Shown here: positions 35,544 through 44,254 of the stretch, piece by piece | How positions within the stretch are numbered: position 1 is the first letter of the stretch | Layout of the letters: the number at the start of each line of letters is the position of its first letter | Assembly: GCF_001952935.1 (NCBI RefSeq) | Contig: NZ_CP018319.1 | Span: forward strand, 5,848,001-5,912,000 | DNA from: Pseudomonas frederiksbergensis | GTDB taxonomy: Bacteria; Pseudomonadota; Gammaproteobacteria; Pseudomonadales; Pseudomonadaceae | Reading direction: 5' to 3' | DNA: 64,000 bases | Translations under genes and position numbers: made by a program | The notes under the pieces: model-generated | What the model saw: the letters and a program-made list of their open reading frames with translations, nothing else | Database searches by the model: none | What the model was told of the DNA's origin: nothing

Positions 35544-36287
35544 TCAGCCCAACGTGTACCCGTTATCAACCTTCCAATCCTGCCCATAAACACCCCGAGC
35601 CCCCTGCGACAGCTGAAAAACAATCACATTAGCCACCGCCGCCGCATCAAGAAAATGCCCCGGCAACAGACGTTTACCTAGCGTGTCGGCAACATCCCCA
35701 AGCTCCCCATCGCTCAACCCCAGGTTGTCCCACATCGAGGTCGCCGTCGGCCCCGGCGAAACCAGATTAATCCGCACATCAAAACGCGCAAACTCCACCG
35801 CCAACGTCCGCGCCTGAGCCGCCAAGGCAGCCTTGCTGGCAATGCACGCAGCCAACCCCGGAAAACTCGAACCGGTCAGAAAACTCCCGACAAACACCAC
35901 CGACGCCGGGCTCGCCAATTCACCGCGCAACGCCGCCAGCGTATTCAACGCCCCGGCACCATTAACCGCCCACTGGCGCTGAAAGGCCTGCATATCCAGG
36001 CTGTCAGCCATTTCGGCGATGCCCGCGTTGGGCACCAGATAATCCACCGGGCCAATCGCCGCCGCGCACTCGGCCAGCTCGCGCAGGTCCTGCTGACTCG
36101 TGACATCCCCGGCAAACCACTGCAACCGCTCGCCGTAGATCTGCTGCAACGCCGGCAATTCACCGAGGGTCCGAGACATCGCCAACACCTTGACCCCGCG
36201 CGGCAACAGCGCGGCGCACAGTGCCAGACCAATTCCGGAGCTGGCACCCGTGACCACCGCCAAGCGATCCTGAAACTCGGTTTTCAT
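35544..36287 (-). CDS. SDR-family oxidoreductase lacking the usual catalytic Tyr (247 aa)
   Basis: A classical short-chain dehydrogenase fold: VVTGASSGIGLALCAALL near residue 12 (cofactor site TGxxxGIG), NAGIAEM near 88, and the S-x-Y-x3-K region VFVGSFLTGSSFPGLAACIASKAALA. At the place of the catalytic Tyr there is Cys (C-I-A-S-K); Ser and Lys remain. A TGC codon instead of TAC or TAT explains it. AGGAG precedes the ATG at 36287 by 6 bp. No partner gene suggests a substrate. It may be an inactive or altered enzyme. Confidence 0.8.
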   Translation of the reverse strand: MKTEFQDRLAVVTGASSGIGLALCAALLPRGVKVLAMSRTLGELPALQQIYGERLQWFAGDVTSQQDLRELAECAAAIGPVDYLVPNAGIAEMADSLDMQAFQRQWAVNGAGALNTLAALRGELASPASVVFVGSFLTGSSFPGLAACIASKAALAAQARTLAVEFARFDVRINLVSPGPTATSMWDNLGLSDGELGDVADTLGKRLLPGHFLDAAAVANVIVFQLSQGARGVYGQDWKVDNGYTLG

Positions 36288-36397
36288 CATTTACTCCTGG
36301 GCATCACGGATGCCAGCACTGGGGGACATTGCCAGCCCCTATCTTTGAGCAGGAGGAAAAAAAACGACTTGACGGCGATCAGGATTTTTCGACGGCG

Positions 36398-36901
36398 TTA
36401 GTGCTGCTGCAACAGCGCCGGAGTGATCTCGCTGAATCGCAGCAAGCGACCGCCCTGTTCAGCGGCAAGTTTCTCAGCGGCCTCGCGATTGGAGAACGAC
36501 GCCAGCACTACGCCCATGGCGCCCTTGAGTTGGGTGCCGACCACGTAGAACGCATCCTTGGCATCGATCAGCTGAGCGTCATCCGGCGCGTTCCACGGGC
36601 TGCGGCCCATGTCGTGGACATACAGTCTTGCATCGCCATGATGATTTTCCGGCTGCAACCACCAACCGATCATTTCCGCCGTGGAACAGAACTTCTTGAC
36701 CCCGGACCGCTCGACGACTTCGCCCTTGGGCCCGGGAAATCCGTCGATGATCATCCCGCAGACATGGCATTCATCACTGGAATGAAAGGCCGTGGCCGCA
36801 TCGCTGTAAGTGGCTTGCGCCGGGTTGTCACAGGCTGTCAGAAACAGGCACATCATCAGGCCCGCCACCGCGCGCACCGTCGTCAGATAAAACCCATTCA
36901 T
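36398..36901 (-). CDS. nosL: NosL, copper chaperone for N2O reductase (167 aa)
   Basis: A lipoprotein-type N-terminus (LMMCLFLTACDNPAQ) is followed by the NosL copper motif DECHVCGMIIDGFPGPKGEV near residue 45 and KKFCSTAEM near 70, with Met and Cys ligands. NosL delivers Cu(I) for the CuZ site of NosZ. It is the last gene of the nosRZDFYL run, 33 bp after nosY. The ATG at 36901 has GGGAG 9 bp upstream; a TTG two codons earlier is an alternative. Confidence 0.9.
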   Translation of the reverse strand: MNGFYLTTVRAVAGLMMCLFLTACDNPAQATYSDAATAFHSSDECHVCGMIIDGFPGPKGEVVERSGVKKFCSTAEMIGWWLQPENHHGDARLYVHDMGRSPWNAPDDAQLIDAKDAFYVVGTQLKGAMGVVLASFSNREAAEKLAAEQGGRLLRFSEITPALLQQH

Positions 36902-36934
36902 CGTCAACTACTCCCAAAAAACCAAAATAAAAAA

Positions 36935-37765
36935 TCATGTCGCCCGGCGACGAAACAACAGCCAGGCCGAACCCAATGGCACCGCCACCCACAGCGACAG
37001 GCACAGCCAGAGCATCGAGCCCGGCATCGGCAAATCGCTGCCCAGCGTCAGCACACCCGCGGTACTGGCGCCGGGCTCAAAACCGGAGAGATTGATCAGG
37101 CGATAGATGTCGGCGGGGTTGAGCAGCAGCAACCAGGGCAGCACTTTGGGGTTGAACTGCCCTTCGCTGAGCACCAACAGCGCCAGCAGCGCCAGGTCGA
37201 ACACCAGCACGAAGAAGAACCACACGCCCAGCGCCAGCCCGGCTGCTGTGGATTTCTCGGCCGACACACTGCTCAGCACATAGGCCAACCCCAGAAACCC
37301 CCAGCCCAGCAACGTCGACGACGCCATGAACCGGCCAAAGGCCCAAAGCAACAGGCTCAGTTCGACATCGTCCACCAGCACCGCGATGGCCAGCATGGCG
37401 CAGCCGAAACCGATCAATGTCGCCAGCGCCAGGATCAATCCGTGGCCGACAAACTTGCCGAGCAAAATCTGCCCGCGACCCAACGGGTACGTCAGCAACA
37501 GCAGCAACGTGCCGCTCTCGTCCTCGCCGACGATGGCGTCATAGGCCAGCAGCAACGCAATCAACGGCATCAAAAACGTCGCCAGACTGGCGAGGCTGGC
37601 GATGGTGGCCGGCACCGAGGTGAACCCCAATTGCCCGGAGGCTGCCGCGCCCAGCCAGGCGATGCCGATGGCCAGCACGGCGAACAACACACTGATCGCC
37701 AGCAACCAGCGATTGCGCAATCCATCACTGAATTCCTTGCGGGCCATGTTCCAGACAGCGTTCAT
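36935..37765 (-). CDS. nosY: NosY, ABC-type membrane subunit for NosZ maturation (276 aa)
   Basis: Six membrane helices with the NosY start NAVWNMARKEFSDGLRNRWLL and the segment LALLLAYDAIVGEDESGTLLL near residue 70. With NosF and NosD it moves a sulfur species, thought to supply the CuZ cluster sulfide. The ATG overlaps the nosF stop by 4 bp (ATGA). Confidence 0.92.
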   Translation of the reverse strand: MNAVWNMARKEFSDGLRNRWLLAISVLFAVLAIGIAWLGAAASGQLGFTSVPATIASLASLATFLMPLIALLLAYDAIVGEDESGTLLLLLTYPLGRGQILLGKFVGHGLILALATLIGFGCAMLAIAVLVDDVELSLLLWAFGRFMASSTLLGWGFLGLAYVLSSVSAEKSTAAGLALGVWFFFVLVFDLALLALLVLSEGQFNPKVLPWLLLLNPADIYRLINLSGFEPGASTAGVLTLGSDLPMPGSMLWLCLSLWVAVPLGSAWLLFRRRAT

Positions 37766-38685
37766 ACGGCCTCCCCCACGGGCGCCGCACCGGCCCGACT
37801 CATGTAGTAGCGGTAAATATCTTCCAGAGACGGCTGATGGATTTCCACGTCGGCCGGTTCGTCGTCATTGAGCAGTTGGCGCAACAGCCCGAGCTTGCTG
37901 CCATTGAGCGCGGCCACTTCAAGCCCTTCGACGCCCCAGCGTTCGGTGACGTGCCCGGCGTTGTTCCAGCGTTGCTGCAACGGCCCGGCGTGCTTCAGGC
38001 CGTTGGCGCGAATCAGCGTCGGCAACCCGGCTTCCTCGCGCAAACTGTGGAGACTGCCGAGGGCCAGCAGGCGGCCCTGGGTCAGAATCGCGGCGCGGTT
38101 GATATGCGCCTCGACACCCGGCAAGACGTGGGAGCAGAGAATGATGCTGGTGCCCTGGCTACGCAGGCGATCGAGCAAGCGATAAAGGTCCTGGGTTGCA
38201 ATGGGATCGAGGCCGACTGTCGGCTCATCAAGCAACAACAAACGCGGTTCGCCGAGCAGCGCTTGCGCCAGCCCCAGGCGTTGACGCATACCTTTGGAGT
38301 AGGTCTTGACCCGTCGATGCGCCGCACCGGCCAGGCCGACTTCCTCCAGCAGCACGTCCACCTGAGCGGGTGCGGCACCTTTGAGTCGCGCGAAATGGCG
38401 CAAGGTCTCAACACCGCTCAACTGCGGGTAAAACGTCACGTTTTCCGGCAGATAACCGAGCAGGCGCCGCACGTGGGGATCGCTGGGCAAACGGCCGAAC
38501 ACCCTGACCTGCCCTTCGCTGGGCTGGAGCAGGCCAAGTACCAGTTTCATGCTGGTGGTCTTGCCCGCGCCGTTGTGCCCGAACAATCCCAGCACTTCAC
38601 CTTCAGCGAGGCTGAGGTTGAGCTGATGCAACACGGTGGCATGCCCATAGCGCTGGCTGACGCCTTCGATGTCGATGACGTTCAT
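37762..38685 (-). CDS. nosF: NosF, ABC transporter ATPase for NosZ maturation (307 aa)
   Basis: Walker A GHNGAGKTTS near residue 35, signature YSKGMRQRLGLAQALLG near 130, Walker B LLLLDEPTVGLDP near 152. ATG at 38685 follows AGGAG and overlaps the nosD stop (ATGA); a longer frame upstream runs through nosD and is not real. It drives the NosDFY complex. Confidence 0.93.
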   Translation of the reverse strand: MNVIDIEGVSQRYGHATVLHQLNLSLAEGEVLGLFGHNGAGKTTSMKLVLGLLQPSEGQVRVFGRLPSDPHVRRLLGYLPENVTFYPQLSGVETLRHFARLKGAAPAQVDVLLEEVGLAGAAHRRVKTYSKGMRQRLGLAQALLGEPRLLLLDEPTVGLDPIATQDLYRLLDRLRSQGTSIILCSHVLPGVEAHINRAAILTQGRLLALGSLHSLREEAGLPTLIRANGLKHAGPLQQRWNNAGHVTERWGVEGLEVAALNGSKLGLLRQLLNDDEPADVEIHQPSLEDIYRYYMSRAGAAPVGEAV

Positions 38686-39971
38686 GAGGTGGGCTCCTGG
38701 GTCAGGGTTTGAGTGGACGACTTCATCAGCGGATGACTGTCGAGCACCCCAGGCGATTTCATCACCGGAAACGCTCGTTGCACCCAGCGCAGCAACTCGA
38801 TACCGGGGCTGTTCATCAACAGCCGCACCTGCGGGTACAGCCACAGCAAACGGTCGACGTTGTCATTGGGTTCGTAGGCGATATCGCCGAGGCCATCGTT
38901 GTTGCGGTCCCAGCCCAGGTAATCGCTCCAGTAATTGCCCCGGCCATCCGCCGACCATTCCTGCAAGCGGGTAGCGACGTACTTGACCTGTCGCTGGTTG
39001 CCGACAAAAGCGTTGTCGGCGATGCGGTTATCTTCCGAGCCGGCGGTGAGATGAATACCCACGGCGCTGTGCTCGAAGTGGTTGTGTTCGATGCTGTTGA
39101 ACAGCGAGTTGTAGATGAACAGCGCCTTGCCCTCGGCACCGCTGATCATGCTGTCGCCGGTCGAGCCGTCGCGCACGTCAGTGACGAAGTTGTCACGCAA
39201 GGTTGAATAGGTGATGTAGTTCATCAGGATCCCGTAGTTCTGATCCTGTTCGGAGCGATTGCCGATCACCGTGAGCTTGCGGCTTTGCATCAAGGCATAG
39301 CCGGTGCGGGTGCGGCGGGTGGTGTTGCCGATCAACCGGTTATCGTTGGCGAACATGTAATGCACGCCGTAGCGCAGGTCTTCCAGGGTATTGCCCTGCA
39401 GCAGGTTGCCGTTGGAGGTGTCGATGTAGATGCCATCGCGAGTGTCGCGCACCTGGTTGCCAATGACCTTGGCGCCATGCACGGCATACAAGTGAATGCC
39501 ATTGCCGCGATCCTGGGAACGCATCGTCGGATCACCCTGAATGCGGTTGTCGATCAGGCTCACATCCTGAGTGCCATCGACCCAGATACCGAAGCCCTTA
39601 CCCTGCAGGCGATTGCCTTTAATCACCGCGCCATGGGCCTTGGGCTGGATGAACACCGCCGCATTCATGGCGGTGAGATCGTGCCCCCAGTCGAGAAAGG
39701 TGCAGCCTTCGATGCCGACATCCGGCGCACTGATGATCAAGCCGTTGCCCTGCCCCTCGCCCTGAAATACCGCGCCCGGTTCGCAGACAATCTGCATCGG
39801 CTGATCGACGCTGAACGAGCCACGGTATTCCCCGGCCGGCAGGTGCCAGCGTTGATCGGCGCCCACCGTCAACGGCAGCGTGGTGACGGGTTGCACCGCC
39901 AGCGCGCCGCCGGACATCAGCAGGAGCGCAAGCGCAATGACCTTCACCGGGTTTCCCTTGCTATCAGTCAT
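38682..39971 (-). CDS. nosD: NosD, periplasmic maturation factor for N2O reductase (429 aa)
   Basis: Signal peptide (VIALALLLMSGGALA) and a right-handed beta-helix of CASH repeats (NRLQGKGFGIWVDG, NRIQGDPTMRSQDRGNGIHL, NQVRDTRDGIYIDTS, and so on). The C-terminal NYWSDYLGWDRNNDGLGD is typical of NosD. NosD docks on NosFY and delivers to NosZ. The ATG at 39971 is preferred for AGGAG 7 bp upstream; it lies 28 bp after nosZ. Confidence 0.93.
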   Translation of the reverse strand: MTDSKGNPVKVIALALLLMSGGALAVQPVTTLPLTVGADQRWHLPAGEYRGSFSVDQPMQIVCEPGAVFQGEGQGNGLIISAPDVGIEGCTFLDWGHDLTAMNAAVFIQPKAHGAVIKGNRLQGKGFGIWVDGTQDVSLIDNRIQGDPTMRSQDRGNGIHLYAVHGAKVIGNQVRDTRDGIYIDTSNGNLLQGNTLEDLRYGVHYMFANDNRLIGNTTRRTRTGYALMQSRKLTVIGNRSEQDQNYGILMNYITYSTLRDNFVTDVRDGSTGDSMISGAEGKALFIYNSLFNSIEHNHFEHSAVGIHLTAGSEDNRIADNAFVGNQRQVKYVATRLQEWSADGRGNYWSDYLGWDRNNDGLGDIAYEPNDNVDRLLWLYPQVRLLMNSPGIELLRWVQRAFPVMKSPGVLDSHPLMKSSTQTLTQEPTS

Positions 39972-39998
39972 TGGCTGGCTCCTGTCGATGGTCAACGG

Positions 39999-41918
39999 TC
40001 AGGCCTTCTCGACCTTCATGCGGCCGACCATTTCCATGTGCAGCGCATGGCAGAACCAGCTGCAGTAGTACCAATGCAAGCCAGCCTTGTCGGCGATGAA
40101 GGTGATCGATGAGGTCTGCTGCGGGCTGATCTCCATGCTCACGCCATGGTTGGTCATCACGAAGCCGTGGGTCACGTCTTCAATCTGGTCGATGTTGGTG
40201 ATGGTCACTGTGACCTCGTTGCCCTGCTTGACGGTGAACTCCGGCAAGCCGTAGGCCGGGGCCATCGAGGTCATGTAGACGCGGACTTTGTTACCGTCGC
40301 GGATGACCTTGTTGTCGGTCTCCAGCTTGATCCCGTCCTTGGCGGCGATGACCACGGTTTCGGCGAAAAACGGGTCGTTGCGGTCCCAGATTTTCTTGGT
40401 CTTGATCTGGTCGCGGCGAGCCATGACGCAGTCGTGGGGTTCGGCAAAGGCCGGGCCGTCGTGCACCAGTTTCATTTCCTCGCCGGAGATATCGATCAAC
40501 TGATCGTTTTCCGGGTGCAGCGGGCCGGTCGGCAGGAAGCGGTCCTTGGAAAACTTGCTGAGCACCATCAGCCACTGGCCGTCGGCCTCACTGGTTTCGG
40601 TCAGCGAGGCATGGTTGTGCCCCGGCTGATACTGCACATCGAGTTTCTGCTTGATGTAGTTGACCTTCTCGCCGGTGTAGGCGCGAATCGCCTCCTCGAC
40701 GTTCCACTTCACCACCTGGCTGTCGATAAACAGCGTGGTGTAGGCATTGCCGCGGCCGTCGAAAGTGGTGTGCAGCGGGCCCAGACCGAGCTCGGGCTCA
40801 CCGACCACCACGTCACGCGGGTCCTTGAACTTGTCGTCGAACAGATCGTCGAGCTTGGCGATGGCGATGATGGTGCAGGTCGGCGAAAGCTTGCCGTTGG
40901 CAATGAAGTACTTGCCATCGGGCGAGGTATTGAGGCCGTGGGGGTTCTTCGGCGTCGGGATGTAACGGGTGAACGCGCTGTCCTTGCCGTCGGTTTTACG
41001 ACCGTCGACCACCGGCACTTTCGAGCCGTCGAGGGTAATGAACTTGCCGGCCTTGATCGCCGCTTCGATGCGCGGGATGTTGAACACAACCACCCAGTCG
41101 CGCTCGTTGCGCATCATGCCGCCCAGGTCGTAGGCCTTCTCCGAGTTGTAGCAGGTCGACGCCGCGTATTTGCCGGTGTAGTCGGCATCAGTGTTGTCCA
41201 GGTTGCCGTCGACGATGACCTGGAACGCCATCTCCATTTTCTCGGCATCGATGGCGTTGAACAGGGTGTAGCTGTTCTTGTCCTGCAGGTCGAAGGTGCT
41301 GCCGTCATTGGGGTGCGGAATCACGAATTCGGCATTGGCGAACACGTACTTGGTGTGCGGCACTTTTTGCAGGCGAAGCCCGTGAACCGCCTGCACATTG
41401 GGCACGGTGAGCATCTTGTCGCACTTCATGATGTCCAGGCGGATACGCGCAACGCGGCTGTTGGCCTTGTCGTTGATGAACAGGTATTTGCCGTCGTACT
41501 TGCCGTCGGTCATCGACAAATGCGGGTGGTGGCAGTCGCCATTCTGGAAATGTGCGCTGTCGCCCATGATCCGTTTGCTTTCATTGGTCAGGCCCCAACC
41601 GGTGGCGGAATCGACGTTGAACACCGGAACACGCAGCAACTCGCGCATCGACGGAATGCCCATGATCCGCACTTCACCCTGATGGCCACCGCTCCAGAAA
41701 CCGTAGTACTGGTCCAGTTCGCCCGGCCCGACGTGGGTTTTCAGTTGTGCGTCCTTGGCCGCTGCCGCCCAGGTCTCACGGGTGAACACTGCGCCACCGA
41801 TGGCCGTGGCGCCGGCCAGTACCGCACCGGTCACCGCACTGGTGCCCAGGAAGCCGCGACGACTGAGGCCGGTCGGTTCCGACGCTTCAGTGGTTTTTTT
41901 GGATTCTGTGTCGTTCAT
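39999..41918 (-). CDS. nosZ: NosZ, nitrous-oxide reductase, clade I (639 aa)
   Basis: It reduces N2O to N2 in the periplasm. A Tat signal (GLSRRGFLGTSAVTGAVLAG) places it in clade I. The seven-bladed propeller includes CuZ ligand segments (GDCHHPHLS near residue 128, HGLRLQKVPH near 180), and the C-terminal cupredoxin has the CuA motif CSWFCHALHMEM near residue 617. The ATG follows AAGGAAAACACC. It lies 56 bp after nosR. Confidence 0.97.
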   Translation of the reverse strand: MNDTESKKTTEASEPTGLSRRGFLGTSAVTGAVLAGATAIGGAVFTRETWAAAAKDAQLKTHVGPGELDQYYGFWSGGHQGEVRIMGIPSMRELLRVPVFNVDSATGWGLTNESKRIMGDSAHFQNGDCHHPHLSMTDGKYDGKYLFINDKANSRVARIRLDIMKCDKMLTVPNVQAVHGLRLQKVPHTKYVFANAEFVIPHPNDGSTFDLQDKNSYTLFNAIDAEKMEMAFQVIVDGNLDNTDADYTGKYAASTCYNSEKAYDLGGMMRNERDWVVVFNIPRIEAAIKAGKFITLDGSKVPVVDGRKTDGKDSAFTRYIPTPKNPHGLNTSPDGKYFIANGKLSPTCTIIAIAKLDDLFDDKFKDPRDVVVGEPELGLGPLHTTFDGRGNAYTTLFIDSQVVKWNVEEAIRAYTGEKVNYIKQKLDVQYQPGHNHASLTETSEADGQWLMVLSKFSKDRFLPTGPLHPENDQLIDISGEEMKLVHDGPAFAEPHDCVMARRDQIKTKKIWDRNDPFFAETVVIAAKDGIKLETDNKVIRDGNKVRVYMTSMAPAYGLPEFTVKQGNEVTVTITNIDQIEDVTHGFVMTNHGVSMEISPQQTSSITFIADKAGLHWYYCSWFCHALHMEMVGRMKVEKA

Positions 41919-41974
41919 CAGGTGTTTTCCTTGAAGGGATAAAAACGGTCACTGCGGACAGGCGCTCGCGGGGT

Positions 41975-44155
41975 TCATTCCAGAGCGGTCACTTCCACGA
42001 CAGGTATCAGTTGCACAGGAGCGGGCGCCGCTTTGTCGCGCTTCTTGCGCTTGTTGATCAGCGGCGGGCATTTGTTGTCGTTCTGGTACGTCATCTGGCA
42101 ATCGAGGCAGTAGTGGCACTCGTTGGCGTTGATCCGGCCATCGGGATGAATCGCCTGAATCTCGCATTCTTTGGCGCACAGTTGGCAAGGCGTGCCGCAC
42201 TCCTTGCGGCGTTTGAGCCAGTCGAACAGGCGAAATTTGCTCGGAATCGCCAGCGCCGCACCCAACGGGCAGATGTAGCGGCAATAGACTTTGCGCGTGA
42301 AGAGGTTGATGACCAGCAGCGCCACCGCGTAGAGCACGAACCACCACTGGCGGTCGAACCTGAGGGTGATGGCGGTCTTGAAGGGTTCCACCTCGGCGAA
42401 CAGTTCGGCGGTGGACATCGACTCCAGGGAGATACCGAACAGCAGCAGCAAAATGATGTATTTGATCGCCCATAAGCGTTCATGCACGGCGAACGGCAAT
42501 TCGTACTGGGGGATTTTCAGCTTGCGCGCAGCCTCGTTGATCAACTCTTGCAAGGCGCCAAACGGACACAGCCAGCCGCAGAACACACCACGGCCCCACA
42601 GCAGAATGCTGGCGGCGGCAAAGACCCAGAGCATGAAGATCAGCGGATCGGTGAGAAACAGCTCCCAGCGAAAGTGATCGAACAGCGCATGGGCGAAGGT
42701 CAGGACATTGACCACGGACAACTGCCCCAGCGCGTACCAGCCGATAAACACCACGGTAAAGACCAGATACCCGCGACGCAGCCAGTGCAGAAAATGCGGG
42801 CGACGGGTGAAGGTGTCCTGCAAAAACAGGATCGCTGTCAGCAGCAGCAACGCAGTACCGAGCACGGCAATCTGAAAGGATTTCTGGTACCAGATGTTCA
42901 ACCACATTGGCCGACTGGCTTCCTCCAGGGCCGCCAGTTCTTCGACGCTGGGCAGTGGTCGTTCAAGGTAAGTCTCGGGCAATTGATAGGCCAGTTCGAA
43001 GCTGCTGAACGTGCCACTGACCGGGCCGGTCTGGCGACGTACCAATAGCTCCAGAGACCAGGGCGATCCCGGATCGAACTTCGCCGGTTCGCGCACAATG
43101 AAAATCGACATCTCAGTGAACTCGGGCATGCCTTTGGCAAACACATCCGAGAGCCGCTGATGGTCCATGTCGCGAAAGCTGATGACGTTGCCGAACTGGC
43201 GCAGTTGCACCCGATCGAAGATCCCGCCGCGCACGTACCCCGAGCCTTTATAGGAAAACAGCCCGCGCCCCAGCACCGCGATGGCTTGCTCGCCGGGCTT
43301 GAGGTCTTGCATGAGGAATCGATATTGGTTGTCGCCCAGCAGAGCGCGGCCGATGGTCGGCGGATTCAGGTCGGCGGTGTACAGCTCGATGAAGGTCTGA
43401 TCAACCTGATCGGCACTGGCGTTGTCGATGCCTTCGGCTTCAGTGCCCTTGAAGGCAGCGTCGACCTGGCCACGGGTCAGGTTCAAACGGCGAATGGCGC
43501 CGTTACCGGTCAGTTGTTCCCAGGTGGCAGGTTCGAAAAAGTCCTGGCGCACGGTGGCTGGTTTGCGCGCGACACCGGCCGAGTCCTCGATCAGTTTCAG
43601 CGATACAGCCACCTCGTGGGCGGCGCGCATGATGACCTCGTTGACCACCATGGCGGTGACGGTTGCGCCGGCGATGGCATCGACCGTGACCGCATTCGGG
43701 TCGCTGGAATGGCCGACGACGACTCGCTGGCTGACCTTGACGCCTTTGTACTTGGCGCTGAAGCCGTGAAGTTTTGCCTCAGGAATGCCAATCAGCAGAA
43801 TCGGCTCGTGATGCTCCAGCACATAGGCGTCCTGAATCATGCCGGTCGTGTCGAGAATGACCTGGGTGTTGATCGGTTTGCCGGAGTAGGCCGGAATATC
43901 CACCACGTCCAGGCTCTGGAACACATAACCGATGACCTTGCCGGCGGCGGACAACGTGCGCACCTTGAACCGGCCTTCGGGGGCGGAAACGGAATCGGTT
44001 TGAGGGAAGGTTTTCTCGATGCGCTGCTGCTCGATGTCACCGTACTGCTTGGCTTGTACCGTCTCGAAGGTGGCGAGCATCAGCATCAGCAGGACCACCA
44101 GACCGACACCCCAGGCGCGCAGGTTGCCGTGTATCGGAGGCTGATGGATTGTCAT
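41975..44155 (-). CDS. nosR: NosR, membrane flavoprotein for N2O reduction (726 aa)
   Basis: NosR supplies electrons to NosZ and is needed for nos expression. The periplasmic FMN-binding domain has the attachment site DAIAGATVTAM near residue 155. Six helices follow (about 410-630), with the polyferredoxin motifs CGWLCPFG and CRYICPLG, and two C-terminal [4Fe-4S] motifs in CGTPCQLCAKEC and CHYCLDCQ. I chose the ATG at 44155 over 44188 because the Anr box centred at 44221 would place transcription start near 44180, inside the longer version. The resulting length matches NosR of P. stutzeri. Confidence 0.92.
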   Translation of the reverse strand: MTIHQPPIHGNLRAWGVGLVVLLMLMLATFETVQAKQYGDIEQQRIEKTFPQTDSVSAPEGRFKVRTLSAAGKVIGYVFQSLDVVDIPAYSGKPINTQVILDTTGMIQDAYVLEHHEPILLIGIPEAKLHGFSAKYKGVKVSQRVVVGHSSDPNAVTVDAIAGATVTAMVVNEVIMRAAHEVAVSLKLIEDSAGVARKPATVRQDFFEPATWEQLTGNGAIRRLNLTRGQVDAAFKGTEAEGIDNASADQVDQTFIELYTADLNPPTIGRALLGDNQYRFLMQDLKPGEQAIAVLGRGLFSYKGSGYVRGGIFDRVQLRQFGNVISFRDMDHQRLSDVFAKGMPEFTEMSIFIVREPAKFDPGSPWSLELLVRRQTGPVSGTFSSFELAYQLPETYLERPLPSVEELAALEEASRPMWLNIWYQKSFQIAVLGTALLLLTAILFLQDTFTRRPHFLHWLRRGYLVFTVVFIGWYALGQLSVVNVLTFAHALFDHFRWELFLTDPLIFMLWVFAAASILLWGRGVFCGWLCPFGALQELINEAARKLKIPQYELPFAVHERLWAIKYIILLLLFGISLESMSTAELFAEVEPFKTAITLRFDRQWWFVLYAVALLVINLFTRKVYCRYICPLGAALAIPSKFRLFDWLKRRKECGTPCQLCAKECEIQAIHPDGRINANECHYCLDCQMTYQNDNKCPPLINKRKKRDKAAPAPVQLIPVVEVTALE

Positions 44156-44214
44156 GGGCTCGCTGATTTTGAAAGGGCTTGCAGTCATGTTAGGGAGCGT
44201 TGCGCCCCCTGCCC

Positions 44215-44228
44215 TTGATTGAAATCAA
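44215..44228 (-). promoter_or_regulatory. Anr/Dnr box of nosR
   Basis: TTGAT-TGAA-ATCAA is an exact match to the FNR-type consensus. Centred at -41.5 it predicts a start near 44180. Confidence 0.85.
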
Positions 44229-44254
44229 CTCGAGTCCATAGAGGGCTCGTTTTC

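Noticed and set aside
41949..42473. Many long frames opposite or overlapping nos, nir, pqq and ped genes
   Set aside because: They are the usual antisense or shifted frames of GC-rich genes with strong third-position bias; they lack ribosome sites and family features.
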